From positions 27,416 through 91,415 of the forward strand of contig JAOPYK010000051.1 of the NCBI GenBank assembly GCA_025964695.1: 64,000 bases of DNA, in the 5' to 3' direction. The DNA is from Streptosporangiaceae bacterium. GTDB lineage: Bacteria > Actinomycetota > Actinomycetes > Streptosporangiales > Streptosporangiaceae. Positions 35,309-43,951 of this stretch are shown here, in pieces; positions within the stretch are counted from its first letter, which is position 1; each line of letters starts with the position of its first letter. The position numbers and the translations under genes were made by a program. The notes beneath the pieces are model-generated. The model was not told the origin of the DNA. It ran no database searches and saw only the letters and a list, made by a program, of their open reading frames with translations.

Positions 35309-35500
35309 TCACCCGGGAGCGGTGATTTTCGGGCCGGGGAACGGAGTGGGCGGTGTCGGGTCCGGCGGAGGCGTCGGTATGGGCCCCGGAGCCGGGAGGG
35401 GCGGGACCGGAGAGGGCTCCGGCGTAGGAGGCACCGGCGATGGCTCCGGAACAGGCGGGATCGGGGGAACCGGCGACGGGTCTGGTACGGGTTCGGACAT
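35309..35500 (-). CDS. Small proline-rich protein
   Basis: 63 aa of degenerate PEPSPVPP repeats (PVPDPSPVPPIPP, EPSPVPPTPEPSPVPP). Similar short Pro-rich proteins occur in streptomycetes. The opposite strand has a Gly-rich frame of the same length; neither is certain, but this one has an ATG with GAAAGG upstream. It has no signal peptide. The rest of the 35232-35630 gap shows no gene. Confidence 0.4.
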   Translation of the reverse strand: MSEPVPDPSPVPPIPPVPEPSPVPPTPEPSPVPPLPAPGPIPTPPPDPTPPTPFPGPKITAPG

Positions 35501-35630
35501 CAGCGCTGCCTTTCACGGTGGCGGATGCCTCGGGTACACCCGCGTCTCTCCCCTCCTCCCCTCAAGACGATCGTCGACACCCCACCGAGAACCTGCGGCG
35601 TCACTGCGGGCAGCGAGGATAACTAAGGAC

Positions 35631-36050
35631 TCATCGGCTGTCCGAGATGACCTCGACGAAATGCCCGACGGCCTGTTCGGGCAGGTTACGGGCGAGGTCG
35701 GCCTCACTGATCATGCCGACCAGACGCCGGTTGTCCAGCACGGGCAGCCTGCGGATCCGATTTTGTTCCATGACCTGGAGGACGTCGTTCACGTCCGCGT
35801 CAGCATCCACGGTGACCGGTCTGCCCTGTGCCAGCCGGCTTGCGGTCATGTTGCGTGGGTCGCAGTTCTCGGCGATGCATTTCACCACGATGTCGCGGTC
35901 GGTGATGATGCCCTGCAGCCGGTCGTCGTCGCCGCAGATCGGCAGCGCACCGACATCGAGGTCACGCATCTGCCGGGCCGCCACGTCGAGGGTGTCGTGT
36001 TCGCCGATGCACTGGACGTCGCCGTGCATGATGTCTCGTGCCTTGGTCAT
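35631..36050 (-). CDS. Tandem CBS-domain protein
   Basis: 139 aa, two CBS motifs forming one Bateman module: ARDIMHGDVQCIGEHDTL, GALPICGDDDRLQGIITDRDIV, then MEQNRIRRLPVLDNRRLVGMISEADLA. These usually sense adenine nucleotides. There is no attached enzyme. The ATG at 36050 has AAAGGAGG upstream. Similar stand-alone CBS proteins are common in dormancy or hypoxia regulons of actinobacteria; no regulatory site for that is evident here. Confidence 0.9.
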   Translation of the reverse strand: MTKARDIMHGDVQCIGEHDTLDVAARQMRDLDVGALPICGDDDRLQGIITDRDIVVKCIAENCDPRNMTASRLAQGRPVTVDADADVNDVLQVMEQNRIRRLPVLDNRRLVGMISEADLARNLPEQAVGHFVEVISDSR

Positions 36051-36262
36051 CGTGGCCTCCTTTACCGGACCCCGATCACCGAAGATTCGTCGGGACGTGG
36101 TCCACGGTTCCATCTCCCTTGCCACGCTGCTCCGCCGCCGGACCGCCCGGAAGGGCCGAAGGTCCCAAAAGTCCCGTCCGGTCCCGATCAAGAATCTGAG
36201 CGCCGGGTGGCCGGGGCCGCCCATAATCGCCCTGGCGTAATGTGGATGGCCACCGGTAACCA

Positions 36263-36290
36263 CTTCGATCACTCTGCTTCGATCACTCTG
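36263..36290 (+). repeat. Perfect 14-bp tandem duplication upstream of DUF72 gene
   Basis: CTTCGATCACTCTG is repeated head to tail, ending 15 bp before the ATG at 36306. It may be a replication slip that alters the 5' leader or promoter spacing. Confidence 0.7.
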
Positions 36291-36305
36291 CGTGGCTGGT
36301 TTCGT

Positions 36306-37061
36306 ATGTCGATGCTCGTGGGCACGTCCGGATGGCAGTATGACGACTGGCGCGGCCGGCTCTATCCGCCCGGGCTGCCCAAGCGCCTGTGGCTGGAACG
36401 GTATGCCGAGTGCTTCGACACGGTCGAGAACAACAACGCCTTTTACCGGCTGCCCAGGCGGGAGACCTTCGAAAGCTGGCGGGATCGCACACCGGACGGG
36501 TTCGTGATGGCGGTCAAGGCCAGCCGGTACCTCACCCATATCAGGCGGTTGAAGAATCCGGCGGAGCCGGTGGAAAGGCTGTTGGGGACGGCTCAGGGAC
36601 TGGGCGCCAAGCTGGGGCCGATCCTGCTTCAGCTGCCGCCCAACCTGCGGGCCGATCCCGGCCTGCTCGCCGAGTGCCTGCATCATTTCCCGGCCGGAGT
36701 GCGGGTGGCCGTCGAGCCACGGCACCCGTCCTGGTGGACCGACGAGGTCCGGGACGTGCTGACACGGTACGCGGCGGCGCTGTGCTGGGCGGATCGGCGT
36801 GGCAGACCGCTCACCCCGCTGTGGCGGACCGCCGGCTGGGCGTATCTGAGGTTCCACGAGGGTGCGGCGCACCCGTGGCCGACGTACGGCGACAGAGCGC
36901 TGCGCACCTGGGCGGGACGGCTCACCGACACCTGGGGCGCCGAAGCCGACGCCTACGTCTACTTCAACAACGATCCCGGCGGCGCCGCCGTACGCAACGC
37001 CACCCGGTTCATCGAGCTTGCCCGTACCGGCACCGGTACCGGCAGCCGCCTGCCCGGCTGA
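36306..37061 (+). CDS. DUF72 (YecE-like) family protein
   Basis: 251 aa, TIM-barrel-like DUF72: MSMLVGTSGWQYDDWRG opening, NNAFYRLP, FVMAVKASRYLTHIRRL, GPILLQLPPNL, VAVEPRHPSWW, YVYFNNDPGGAA. The family has no settled biochemical function; links to DNA or nuclease repair have been suggested. No ribosome site is obvious before the ATG. It is convergent with the conservon P450 gene 34 bp away. Confidence 0.88.
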   Translation: MSMLVGTSGWQYDDWRGRLYPPGLPKRLWLERYAECFDTVENNNAFYRLPRRETFESWRDRTPDGFVMAVKASRYLTHIRRLKNPAEPVERLLGTAQGLGAKLGPILLQLPPNLRADPGLLAECLHHFPAGVRVAVEPRHPSWWTDEVRDVLTRYAAALCWADRRGRPLTPLWRTAGWAYLRFHEGAAHPWPTYGDRALRTWAGRLTDTWGAEADAYVYFNNDPGGAAVRNATRFIELARTGTGTGSRLPG

Positions 37062-37094
37062 CGCCGCCGGGACGGCTCGGCCCGGCGGGAAGGC

Positions 37095-38357
37095 TCAGCC
37101 GGCTCCTCCGGTGACGTAGGCGGGGGTGAAGGTGACCGGCAGAGCGGACAGGCCGCGCAGCAGGACCGACTCTCGCCATTCGAGTTCGTCCGCGGGCACG
37201 GCCAGCAGCACGTCCGGGAGCCGGTCGAGCAGCACCTCGACGGCGGCCTTGGCGATCACCTCGGCGAGCTCCGGCGCGGGGTAGGGGCACTGGTGCTCGC
37301 CATGGCTGAAGGACATCTGGGCGTGATTGCCGACGGAGCCGGCGTAGGAGTCCGGCCGAACCTGCGGGTCACTGTTGGCGGCGGCGAAACCGAGGACGAT
37401 GAGGTCGCCGGCCTGGATGCGCTGCCCACCCAGCTGGGTGTCCCGTACGGCCCACCGCCCCAGGTGGTTCTGGCTGGGCGTGTCCTCCCACAGCACCTCG
37501 TTCAGTGCCTGGCCGGCGCTGCGGCGGCCGCCCGAGAGGGTCAGGGCGAACCGGTCGTCGGTCAGCATCAACCGGAGGGTGTTGCCGATCCAGTCGGCGG
37601 TGGGCTGCTGGCCCGCGGTGATCACCACGATGATGTCCTGGATGAGCTCTTCGTCGGTGAGCTTGGCCGGGTGCGCCAACATACGCGAGACCAGGTCCGG
37701 GCCGGGCCGCTCGCGCTTGCTGTCGAGCAGCCGCTGCATCCTGGCGAGAAGCCGTCCCTGGGCCTCCATCGCACCCCGGCCGCCGTCCATCGTGGCGTTC
37801 ATGTCCCGCAGCAGATCCGGCGTCTCGGAGTCGGGCAGACCAGAGATCTTGGCAAGGGCGAGCAGCGGTATCGCATGCGCGTACTGGGACATCAGCTCGG
37901 CCTCGCCGCTCCCGGCGAACCCGTCGATCAGACGATCGGCGATCACCTCGCAGTGGGACCTCAGCTCGAACTGGTCGATGCCGGTGAGGGCGTCCCCGAT
38001 CGGCTGGGCATGCCGCTGATGTTCCGCCCCCTCGGTGAAAAGCGGGACGTAGCTGACGACCGGTAGCAGGCCCCAGTCGGAGGGGACGCGATCCCAGGCG
38101 TTCCAGCGGCGGGGGTCGCGGCCGAAGAGCTGCGCGTTACCGAGGACCTGGCGAAGCTCGCGATAGCCGATCACGAACCAGCCGGGCACATCGCCTTCGA
38201 GCACGATCGGGGCGACCGGCCCGTACTGCCGCCTCAATTCCCGGTACACCTCGGCCGGATTCCGCCGGAACTGCGGCCCGTACAACGCCGCGGCTCCCTC
38301 GTGGGCGGGGCAACCCGCGGGTGGCGCCGGATCTGGTGCGTGGTGGGGTTGCGTCAT
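37095..38357 (-). CDS. cvnE: Cytochrome P450 of conservon type (CYP157-like, no ExxR)
   Basis: 420 aa. The heme-binding loop is SFSHGEHQCPYPAPELAE with Cys357. The K-helix ExxR reads E287-V-L-W290, so the usually invariant arginine is tryptophan, the hallmark known from streptomycete CYP157 enzymes. The I-helix reads VITAGQQPTADW instead of AGxDTT. The start overlaps the GTPase stop by 4 bp. It is the last gene of a conservon, where P450s of this kind stand in fixed place. Its substrate, and whether it is catalytically active, are unknown. Confidence 0.9.
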   Translation of the reverse strand: MTQPHHAPDPAPPAGCPAHEGAAALYGPQFRRNPAEVYRELRRQYGPVAPIVLEGDVPGWFVIGYRELRQVLGNAQLFGRDPRRWNAWDRVPSDWGLLPVVSYVPLFTEGAEHQRHAQPIGDALTGIDQFELRSHCEVIADRLIDGFAGSGEAELMSQYAHAIPLLALAKISGLPDSETPDLLRDMNATMDGGRGAMEAQGRLLARMQRLLDSKRERPGPDLVSRMLAHPAKLTDEELIQDIIVVITAGQQPTADWIGNTLRLMLTDDRFALTLSGGRRSAGQALNEVLWEDTPSQNHLGRWAVRDTQLGGQRIQAGDLIVLGFAAANSDPQVRPDSYAGSVGNHAQMSFSHGEHQCPYPAPELAEVIAKAAVEVLLDRLPDVLLAVPADELEWRESVLLRGLSALPVTFTPAYVTGGAG

Positions 38358-38962
38358 GGTGTGCCCTCCCGGGCGGACGACAGGGCGTAGAGGTGGTTGA
38401 CGAGAGCGATCAGCACGTCCTTGCTGGAATCACGCCGACGCGCGTCACAGTCGATCAGCGGGACGTCCTCGGACAGCGACAACGCGTCGCGCACTTGCTG
38501 CAGGGGATACTGCGGCCCGCCGAAGTGGTTGCGAGCGACGATGAACGGCATCCCGTGATGTTCTAGGCGGTCGATGGCGTACCAGGAGTCGGCCAGGCGC
38601 CGGGTGTCCACCAGGACGACGGCGCCCAGGGTCCCCGAGAACAGCCGATCCCACAAAAACCAGAACCGTTCCTGGCCCGGGGCACCGAACAGGTACAGCA
38701 CCATCTGCTCGTTCAGGCTGATGCGGCCGAAGTCGAAGGCGACGGTGGTCGTGGACTTGCCCTGCACGCCGCCCGCGTCGTCGATTCCAACGCCCGCCCG
38801 CGTCATGGTCTCCTCGGTGCTCAGCGGGCGGATCTCGCTGACGGACCGGACCATGGTCGTCTTGCCCACCCCGAAACCGCCGACGATGACGATCTTGAGC
38901 CCCTGGTCGGCGGTGCTCCGCAGCGGCGTGCGGGTGGCCTGCTCAGAGCTTTTCAAGTCCAA
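38354..38962 (-). CDS. cvnD: Conservon GTP-binding protein (Rab/MglA-like)
   Basis: 202 aa small GTPase. P-loop GGFGVGKTT (28-36), LFGAPGQERFWFLWDR as the G3 region (GAPGQ for DxxGQ), and NHFGG as a degenerate G4. It overlaps the DUF742 gene by 20 bp and the P450 gene by 4 bp. In Streptomyces the CvnA-D set forms a membrane-linked complex similar to a G-protein-coupled system, with the Roadblock protein as likely partner. Confidence 0.92.
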   Translation of the reverse strand: MDLKSSEQATRTPLRSTADQGLKIVIVGGFGVGKTTMVRSVSEIRPLSTEETMTRAGVGIDDAGGVQGKSTTTVAFDFGRISLNEQMVLYLFGAPGQERFWFLWDRLFSGTLGAVVLVDTRRLADSWYAIDRLEHHGMPFIVARNHFGGPQYPLQQVRDALSLSEDVPLIDCDARRRDSSKDVLIALVNHLYALSSAREGTP

Positions 38963-39302
38963 GGAGCACCTGCTTCAGTATTTCGCGGTCGGGCAGTTGC
39001 GCCTTGGCGGGCGCCGAGGACGGATGGCGCGCGGTGACGCGGCCGGTGTCGAGCAGGTCGCACAGGAGGATCTTCACGACGCTCACCGGCAGTCCCAGCT
39101 CCGCGGAGATCTCCACGACCGCCATCGGAGAACGGCACATCCGCAGGATCTTCACGTGCTCGGACTGCATGCCCGGCGCCGGATCGCATTCGGTCACGAT
39201 CAGCGTGACCACGTCCATGGTGCTCTCGCCCGCGCTGCTGCGCCCGCCGGTGACGGTGTACAGCCGGTCCGGGTCCTCGCTGTGGACTGGGTGCGAGCTC
39301 AT
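38943..39302 (-). CDS. cvnC: Conservon DUF742 protein
   Basis: 119 aa DUF742 with winged-helix character: DRLYTVTGGRS opening, CRSPMAVVEISAELGLPVSV, VKILLCDLLDTGRV, and LPDREILKQVLLGLEKL. It overlaps the neighbours at both ends, giving tight stoichiometry in the operon. Its role in the complex is not established. Confidence 0.92.
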   Translation of the reverse strand: MSSHPVHSEDPDRLYTVTGGRSSAGESTMDVVTLIVTECDPAPGMQSEHVKILRMCRSPMAVVEISAELGLPVSVVKILLCDLLDTGRVTARHPSSAPAKAQLPDREILKQVLLGLEKL

Positions 39303-39718
39303 GCCGGCCGGCTGGTCTGCCGGGACTCGCGCGGCGGGGCGGTCAGGTACTCGCCGATCTGTTCCACCAGCTCGTTCATGTTGTGACCGATCATGCCGAC
39401 ATCGGCCTCATCACCCGCGACGACGGCGAGATGGGCGCCCTCTCCGGCTTCCACGATGAACAGGATGCCGCCGTGGAACTCCGTCATGGACTGCCGCACT
39501 CCGCCGCTGCCGTCGCCGAACTCGACGGACGCACCGTAGGACAGGCTCTGAATACCCGAGGCGATGGCGGCCAGCTGGTCGGCCCTGTCCACCGTGAGTG
39601 CCTGGGTGTGGCAGAGCTTGAGGCCGTCCTTCGACAACACCAAGGCATGCCGGCTCTCCGGCGTCCTCTCCAGGAGGTTCTCCAGCAACCAGGCCAGGTC
39701 GCGGTCTGTGGTCTTCAT
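39299..39718 (-). CDS. cvnB: Conservon Roadblock/LC7 protein
   Basis: 139 aa single Roadblock/LC7 domain: LAWLLENLLERTPESRHALVLSKDGL, then DQLAAIASGIQSLS and LAVVAGDEADVGMIGHNM. Roadblock proteins act on small GTPases, here the neighbouring CvnD. A 96-bp gap separates it from the kinase gene upstream, and its own stop overlaps the DUF742 start by 4 bp. Confidence 0.92.
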   Translation of the reverse strand: MKTTDRDLAWLLENLLERTPESRHALVLSKDGLKLCHTQALTVDRADQLAAIASGIQSLSYGASVEFGDGSGGVRQSMTEFHGGILFIVEAGEGAHLAVVAGDEADVGMIGHNMNELVEQIGEYLTAPPRESRQTSRPA

Positions 39719-39814
39719 CAGGATGCTGGGGCGGTTCCGGGCTCGATGCCGGAGAGATGGCCCCTCCCTCCAATCTCTTGTGGTGTCCCCGGTCCGGGAC
39801 GAGAACCGAGCCGG

Positions 39815-41251
39815 TCAGTGCGTGTCGTCTTCGGGGGGACCTTCCTGGGGAGAGGAGGCGCCGCCACCCTGGCCGGCCTTGCGGAAGGCGCTGAACCTCG
39901 CTCCGGCTTCGGACGGGGGGTGGGCGGGTTTCGCCGCCGGCGAGACCACGGACGGCGTTGTCGCCGCAAGCGTCCGACCACGAGGGCGCTTGGGCAGTCC
40001 ACCCGGTTCTCGCTCCTCGACGGGCACGGCTGAGGCGGTGGACTCGGCGGCCGCCACGCCTTCACGGGGCGCGGCGGACGAGGCGGACGAGGCAGACGAG
40101 GCAGACGAGGCAGACGAGGCGGGAAGGCTCACCGGGGGCGCCGCATCCGGTACGGAGCCGGGCCCGGGCTGGGTGATCAGCTGCGGCGGGATCATGACCA
40201 CCACTCCAGTGCCACCTCGTGCGGACGGCCGGAAGGAGACGGTCAGGCCATGCTTGCGAGCCAGGCAGCCGACCACCGCCAGGCCCAGCCGGGTGCCGGA
40301 CAGCGTCGTCAGGTCCAGCGGCTCGGAGGAGACCGCCTTTTCGGCACGGCTGAGCGCGGCGGCGCTCATGACGAGGCCGCCGTCCTCAATGGTGATCACC
40401 ACCCCGGCGTAGGCCTCTTCGACGTAGACGTGCACCTCCTCCGAGGGAGGCGAGAAGCTGGTGGCGTTGTCCATCAACTCGGCGAGGGCATGCATGATGC
40501 CTTCGGCGGCGTACCCGGCGACCGCGGCGGTGCTGCTCGAGTGCACCCGTACCCGCTGGTAGGCGCCGATGCGGCCCACCGCTCCGCGCAGAACGCTCTC
40601 CATCACGATCGGCTTGGTCCAGCGCCGGCCGGAGCGCGCGCCGGTCAGCACGGCGATGCTGTCGGCCAGCCGGCCCGCCTGCGCGGTGCTGTGGTCCAGC
40701 TTCAGCAGGTCGCCCAGGACCTGCTCATCGTGCCGGTGCTCCATGTCCCGCAGGTCGGCGAGCATGCTGGTGGCCAGCGCCTGGACCCGGCCCGCGGCGT
40801 TCGCGCAGGCGGACATGGCGGCCGCTCGCATCCGATCCCCCTTGCCGACCTCCTGCGCCAGCGTGCGCAGGATGCGCCGGTGAGCCCCGTCGACGGGCTC
40901 GGGTATCTCGGCGAGCGCGGTGTCCACCGACGCCCCGTCCCGCAGGCGCTTCACCAGAACGGGCAGCATGTCGTCGGCCAGCCGTGCGGCTTCCGCGTTC
41001 ATCGCCTCGATACGGTCGCGAAGATGGCGTACCACCTGCGCCCCGTACGCCGCGGCCGTGACGGCCACGCACACCAGCACCGCCGCCGCCCCGAGGGTCA
41101 TGCCCACGAGGGCCCGTGCCCCGGCCGGTGCCTCGGCCACCGCCCACCAGCACGCGCCACCGGTGACGACCGCGGTGGCCGGCAGGACGAGCAGTGCCCG
41201 GCCGAGCGGCGGGCGTCCTGCCTGGTGACGCACGAACATGTGTGCTGACAT
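39815..41251 (-). CDS. cvnA: Conservon sensor ATPase/histidine-kinase-like protein
   Basis: 478 aa. Two N-terminal membrane helices (about 18-38, 47-72) bracket a very short loop. Next is a helical dimer region (LLKLDHSTAQAGRLAD carries a potential HisKA-like His), then HATPase_c with ALAELMDNATSFSPP, VITIEDGGLVMS and LGLAVVGCLARKHG. The C-terminus is a long low-complexity tail with an SSA repeat. The G2 box GTRLGLAVV is kept. It is the head of the conservon operon and the presumed membrane sensor. Confidence 0.92.
   Translation of the reverse strand: MSAHMFVRHQAGRPPLGRALLVLPATAVVTGGACWWAVAEAPAGARALVGMTLGAAAVLVCVAVTAAAYGAQVVRHLRDRIEAMNAEAARLADDMLPVLVKRLRDGASVDTALAEIPEPVDGAHRRILRTLAQEVGKGDRMRAAAMSACANAAGRVQALATSMLADLRDMEHRHDEQVLGDLLKLDHSTAQAGRLADSIAVLTGARSGRRWTKPIVMESVLRGAVGRIGAYQRVRVHSSSTAAVAGYAAEGIMHALAELMDNATSFSPPSEEVHVYVEEAYAGVVITIEDGGLVMSAAALSRAEKAVSSEPLDLTTLSGTRLGLAVVGCLARKHGLTVSFRPSARGGTGVVVMIPPQLITQPGPGSVPDAAPPVSLPASSASSASSASSASSAAPREGVAAAESTASAVPVEEREPGGLPKRPRGRTLAATTPSVVSPAAKPAHPPSEAGARFSAFRKAGQGGGASSPQEGPPEDDTH
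40077..40121 (-). repeat. Nine-base tandem repeat in cvnA coding an SSA run
   Basis: Five copies of GACGAGGC(A/G), of which three are identical, encode (Ser-Ser-Ala)n in the C-terminal tail. In-frame slippage here would alter tail length without breaking the protein. Confidence 0.75.
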
Positions 41252-41560
41252 CGATCAGTTCCTCGTAGGCAGAGGGGTAACAGAGGGGGTGGCAGAAGGG
41301 GTGGGGGAACCATCGCGCGGTGCGGAAAGGCTTCTCGCGCTGTGTAGAGGGCCGATGACTGGAGACAGACCATAGTGCTCCAGCGCATGTTTTGGCAGAA
41401 CTTCCTCGCCTTTGACTTCGTTTCATTGGTGATGCGTAGTTATGGCACAGCGTTTTGCGAGATAGAGGACTATCTGACCGCCTTTGCCCTGGGCGGTGGC
41501 CGGCCAGGTTTAGCGGCGGCGTCATCGGACAGGCTCGCTGCTGGATCAAGGGGTGACGCA
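41252..41560. other. Divergent gap between conservon and lipase genes, 309 bp
   Basis: No gene. AT-richer than its surroundings near 41375-41465, with TTGACT at about 41421 and TAGTTA 19 bp on as a weak plus-strand promoter. Frames extending the lipase upstream to 41375 cross this AT-rich block and are rejected. Confidence 0.4.
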
Positions 41561-42397
41561 GTGGAGCAGCGGACGCGGGTGGCCTTCGTGCTCGGCGGAG
41601 GCGGCATGCTGGGCGCACACGAGGTGGGCATGCTGCGGGCCCTCGACGAGGCCGGGGTCCGCCCGGACCTCGTCGTCGGGACCTCCATCGGAGCGCTCAA
41701 CGGCGCGCTCGTCGCGGCCGACCCGGCCAACGCGGTGGCCAGGCTCACCACGTTGTGGTCGGACAACGCGGCCCGCGGGGCGCTGGGCGCGCCGGTGTGG
41801 GAGCGGCTCTGGACACTGGCCCGGTCGGGCACCCATCTGCACTCGGCCGAGCCGCTCCGCCGGATGCTCGAGGAGCTTCTGCCGGTCTCCTCGTTCGAGG
41901 ATCTCGCGGTGCCGTTCCAGTGCGTGGCCGCGAGCATCGAGCGGGCGATGGCGCACTGGTTCACCAGCGGGCCGATCATCCCCGCGGTGCTGGCCTCGGC
42001 TGCCGCGCCGGGTCTGCTCCCCCCGGTCCGCATCGACGGCGAACACTACTTCGACGGCGGGCTGGTGCACAGCATCCCGGTCGGCCGGGCCGTCCAGTTG
42101 GGCGCCACCACGGTCTACGTGCTGCATGTCGGCCGGATCGAGCGGGCCCTGGCGCCGCCTCGGCGCCCCTGGGAGGTCGGTCTGGTGGCCTTCGAGATCG
42201 CCCGCCGCCATCGTTTCTTCGAGGAGATGTCCTCGCTGCCGGACGAGGTGACCGTGCACGTCCTCCCGACGGGCGGGGAGAGCAGAAAGGCGGGGGTGGA
42301 CCTCTCCCAGGTGCGCTACCGCAACATGTCGGCGATCGAGTCGCACATCGAGCGGGCCTACCGTTCTTCCGCCACTTACCTGGAACAACAGGCCTGA
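41561..42397 (+). CDS. Patatin-like phospholipase
   Basis: 278 aa. The oxyanion loop is VLGGGGMLGAHEVGML (10-25), the nucleophile elbow GTSIG (Ser42), and the catalytic Asp is Asp165 in YFDGGLVHS. No signal peptide, so it acts inside on membrane lipids or acyl-CoA. The GTG at 41561 is preceded by AAGGGG. The acyltransferase gene begins eight bases after its stop, so both are probably translated from one message and may remodel phospholipid chains (deacylation and reacylation). Confidence 0.9.
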   Translation: MEQRTRVAFVLGGGGMLGAHEVGMLRALDEAGVRPDLVVGTSIGALNGALVAADPANAVARLTTLWSDNAARGALGAPVWERLWTLARSGTHLHSAEPLRRMLEELLPVSSFEDLAVPFQCVAASIERAMAHWFTSGPIIPAVLASAAAPGLLPPVRIDGEHYFDGGLVHSIPVGRAVQLGATTVYVLHVGRIERALAPPRRPWEVGLVAFEIARRHRFFEEMSSLPDEVTVHVLPTGGESRKAGVDLSQVRYRNMSAIESHIERAYRSSATYLEQQA

Positions 42398-42405
42398 GCC
42401 GCGCC

Positions 42406-43440
42406 ATGTTGCCACCTCCGATCATCCGGCGCCTGGTGTTCACTCCGTTGCTGTTCGCGCTGACCCTCGCGATCGCCGTCGCCTTCCCGCCGGTCTACGC
42501 GGTCGCCGCCCTGATGTCGCTGGCCGGTGGAGGCCGTTATCGGGTCGTACGGCTGCTGTGGTTCACCCTGGCGTGGGGGACGCTGGAAACGTCGGCCGTG
42601 CTCGCCTGCCTGTGGCCCTGGCTGATCAGCGGTTTCCGCGGCCGGGTCCGTGCCGAGCGGTACTGGGACCGGCACTACGAGATCATCCGCAGATACACGG
42701 CCGGGCTCCACCAGGCCGCGGAACGGCATCTCGGGTTGCGCATCGAGATCGACGGATCATGGCTCACGGCCGACGACGCGTCCGAACGGCCGGCCAGGCC
42801 GGTGATCATCCTCAGCCGGCACGCCGGCCCGGGGGACGCCCTGCTGCTGGTCCACCATCTGCTCACCGACTACGGGCGGCGGCCACGGGTGGTGATGAAG
42901 GCGCTGCTGCAGCTGGATCCCTGTATCGACATCACCGCCAACCGGTTGCCCAACGTGTTCGTGCACACGGCGGGCGACGGGATGACGGAGGAGATCCAGC
43001 GGCTCGCCGGAGGCCTCGGGCCGGCCGACGCATTAGTGATCTTTCCTGAGGGAGGCAACTTCACTCCGGACCGGCGACGCCGCGCGATCCGCCGGCTGGT
43101 GCGGCTGCACCGCCACCGCGAGGCGATCCGCGCCGGCCGGATGCCCAACGTGATGCCGCCCAGGCCGGGTGGCACCCTCGCCGCGATCGACGCCGCCCCC
43201 GAAGCCGACGTGATCTTCGTGGCGCACAGCGGGCTGGAGCATCTCCGCTCGGTCCGCGACATCTGGCGGCACCTCCCGCTGCGGCACGTGGTCCATGCTC
43301 ACTGGTGGCGGGTGACCGCCGAGGAGGTGCCGGGAGAGCGTGCGGCCCAGGTCGAATGGCTGTACGCGCAATGGGAACGCGTCGACGCTTGGATCGGCGC
43401 CCAGCAGGCCGAGGATCCGGCCTCCGAGTCCCTCGGCTGA
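42406..43440 (+). CDS. Lysophospholipid acyltransferase (PlsC-like)
   Basis: 344 aa. Two N-terminal membrane helices (about 10-40, 45-70), then a 1-acyl-glycerol-3-phosphate acyltransferase fold: catalytic His139-x4-Asp144 in SRHAGPGD, and the acceptor motif FPEGGNFT. The family usually has HxxxxD then FPEGTR; the GGNFT form is a variant. It would re-acylate lysophospholipids. The translation unit with the patatin is its chief context. Confidence 0.85.
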   Translation: MLPPPIIRRLVFTPLLFALTLAIAVAFPPVYAVAALMSLAGGGRYRVVRLLWFTLAWGTLETSAVLACLWPWLISGFRGRVRAERYWDRHYEIIRRYTAGLHQAAERHLGLRIEIDGSWLTADDASERPARPVIILSRHAGPGDALLLVHHLLTDYGRRPRVVMKALLQLDPCIDITANRLPNVFVHTAGDGMTEEIQRLAGGLGPADALVIFPEGGNFTPDRRRRAIRRLVRLHRHREAIRAGRMPNVMPPRPGGTLAAIDAAPEADVIFVAHSGLEHLRSVRDIWRHLPLRHVVHAHWWRVTAEEVPGERAAQVEWLYAQWERVDAWIGAQQAEDPASESLG

Positions 43441-43502
43441 CCCCTCCTTCGCGCTATTTTCGGCTGTATCCGGCAGGGCAGAGGTACGACCACAGTCCGT
43501 CT

Positions 43503-43847
43503 ACACGGTCATGAGGAAACAGATGCCGACAGAGCCAGGAATCGTGGAACGCGCCGCACAGCCGTACGTGGCGGTCAAGGGCTTCGTCACCATGCAGACG
43601 TTCGGTGAGATCGCCGACCGGCTCCCGGGGCTCATCGGCCGGTTGGGAGCGCGAGGCGTGCGGCCGGCCGCCGCGGTGGCGTGGACAAGGCCGTTCGGGT
43701 GCCCGACACCCTGGGCGGATCCCCCGTGCTCGGTGGCATCGAGGGCATCTACGGCATGGAGTCCATGCCTCTCAGCTGGTCCTCCGCCGAACCGGACGGC
43801 TCCCCCTCCAGAACGAGCTAGAGCATCAGGTCCGCGCGCCTCGATGA
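43503..43847 (+). pseudogene. GyrI-like (effector-binding) domain, frameshifted remnant
   Basis: The first 45 residues (EPGIVERAAQPYVAVKGFV, TFGEIADRLPGLIGRLGARG) match the start of the GyrI-like small-molecule-binding family. The frame then loses the pattern. Similar-looking stretches continue in the other frames (VRVPDTLGGSPVLGGIEG; VLRRTGRLPLQNELEHQVR), suggesting deletions and frameshifts. The usual protein is about 155 aa. GTGAAC- or GGAGG-type signals are absent. Confidence 0.55.
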
Positions 43848-43951
43848 GCCGGTTTGGACACGGGTTCGTGTTATCGGTCGGCTGAACGGGAAGATTCATG
43901 GCCAGGCTTCCCTCGGCCCGACCGCACGCGCATCCGGTTGAAAGCAGGCAC

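Noticed and set aside
35322..37061. One long frame from a Gly-rich start through DUF72
   Set aside because: The DUF72 family begins at MSMLVGTSG (36306); the upstream part is antisense to the CBS gene and is Gly-repeat noise.
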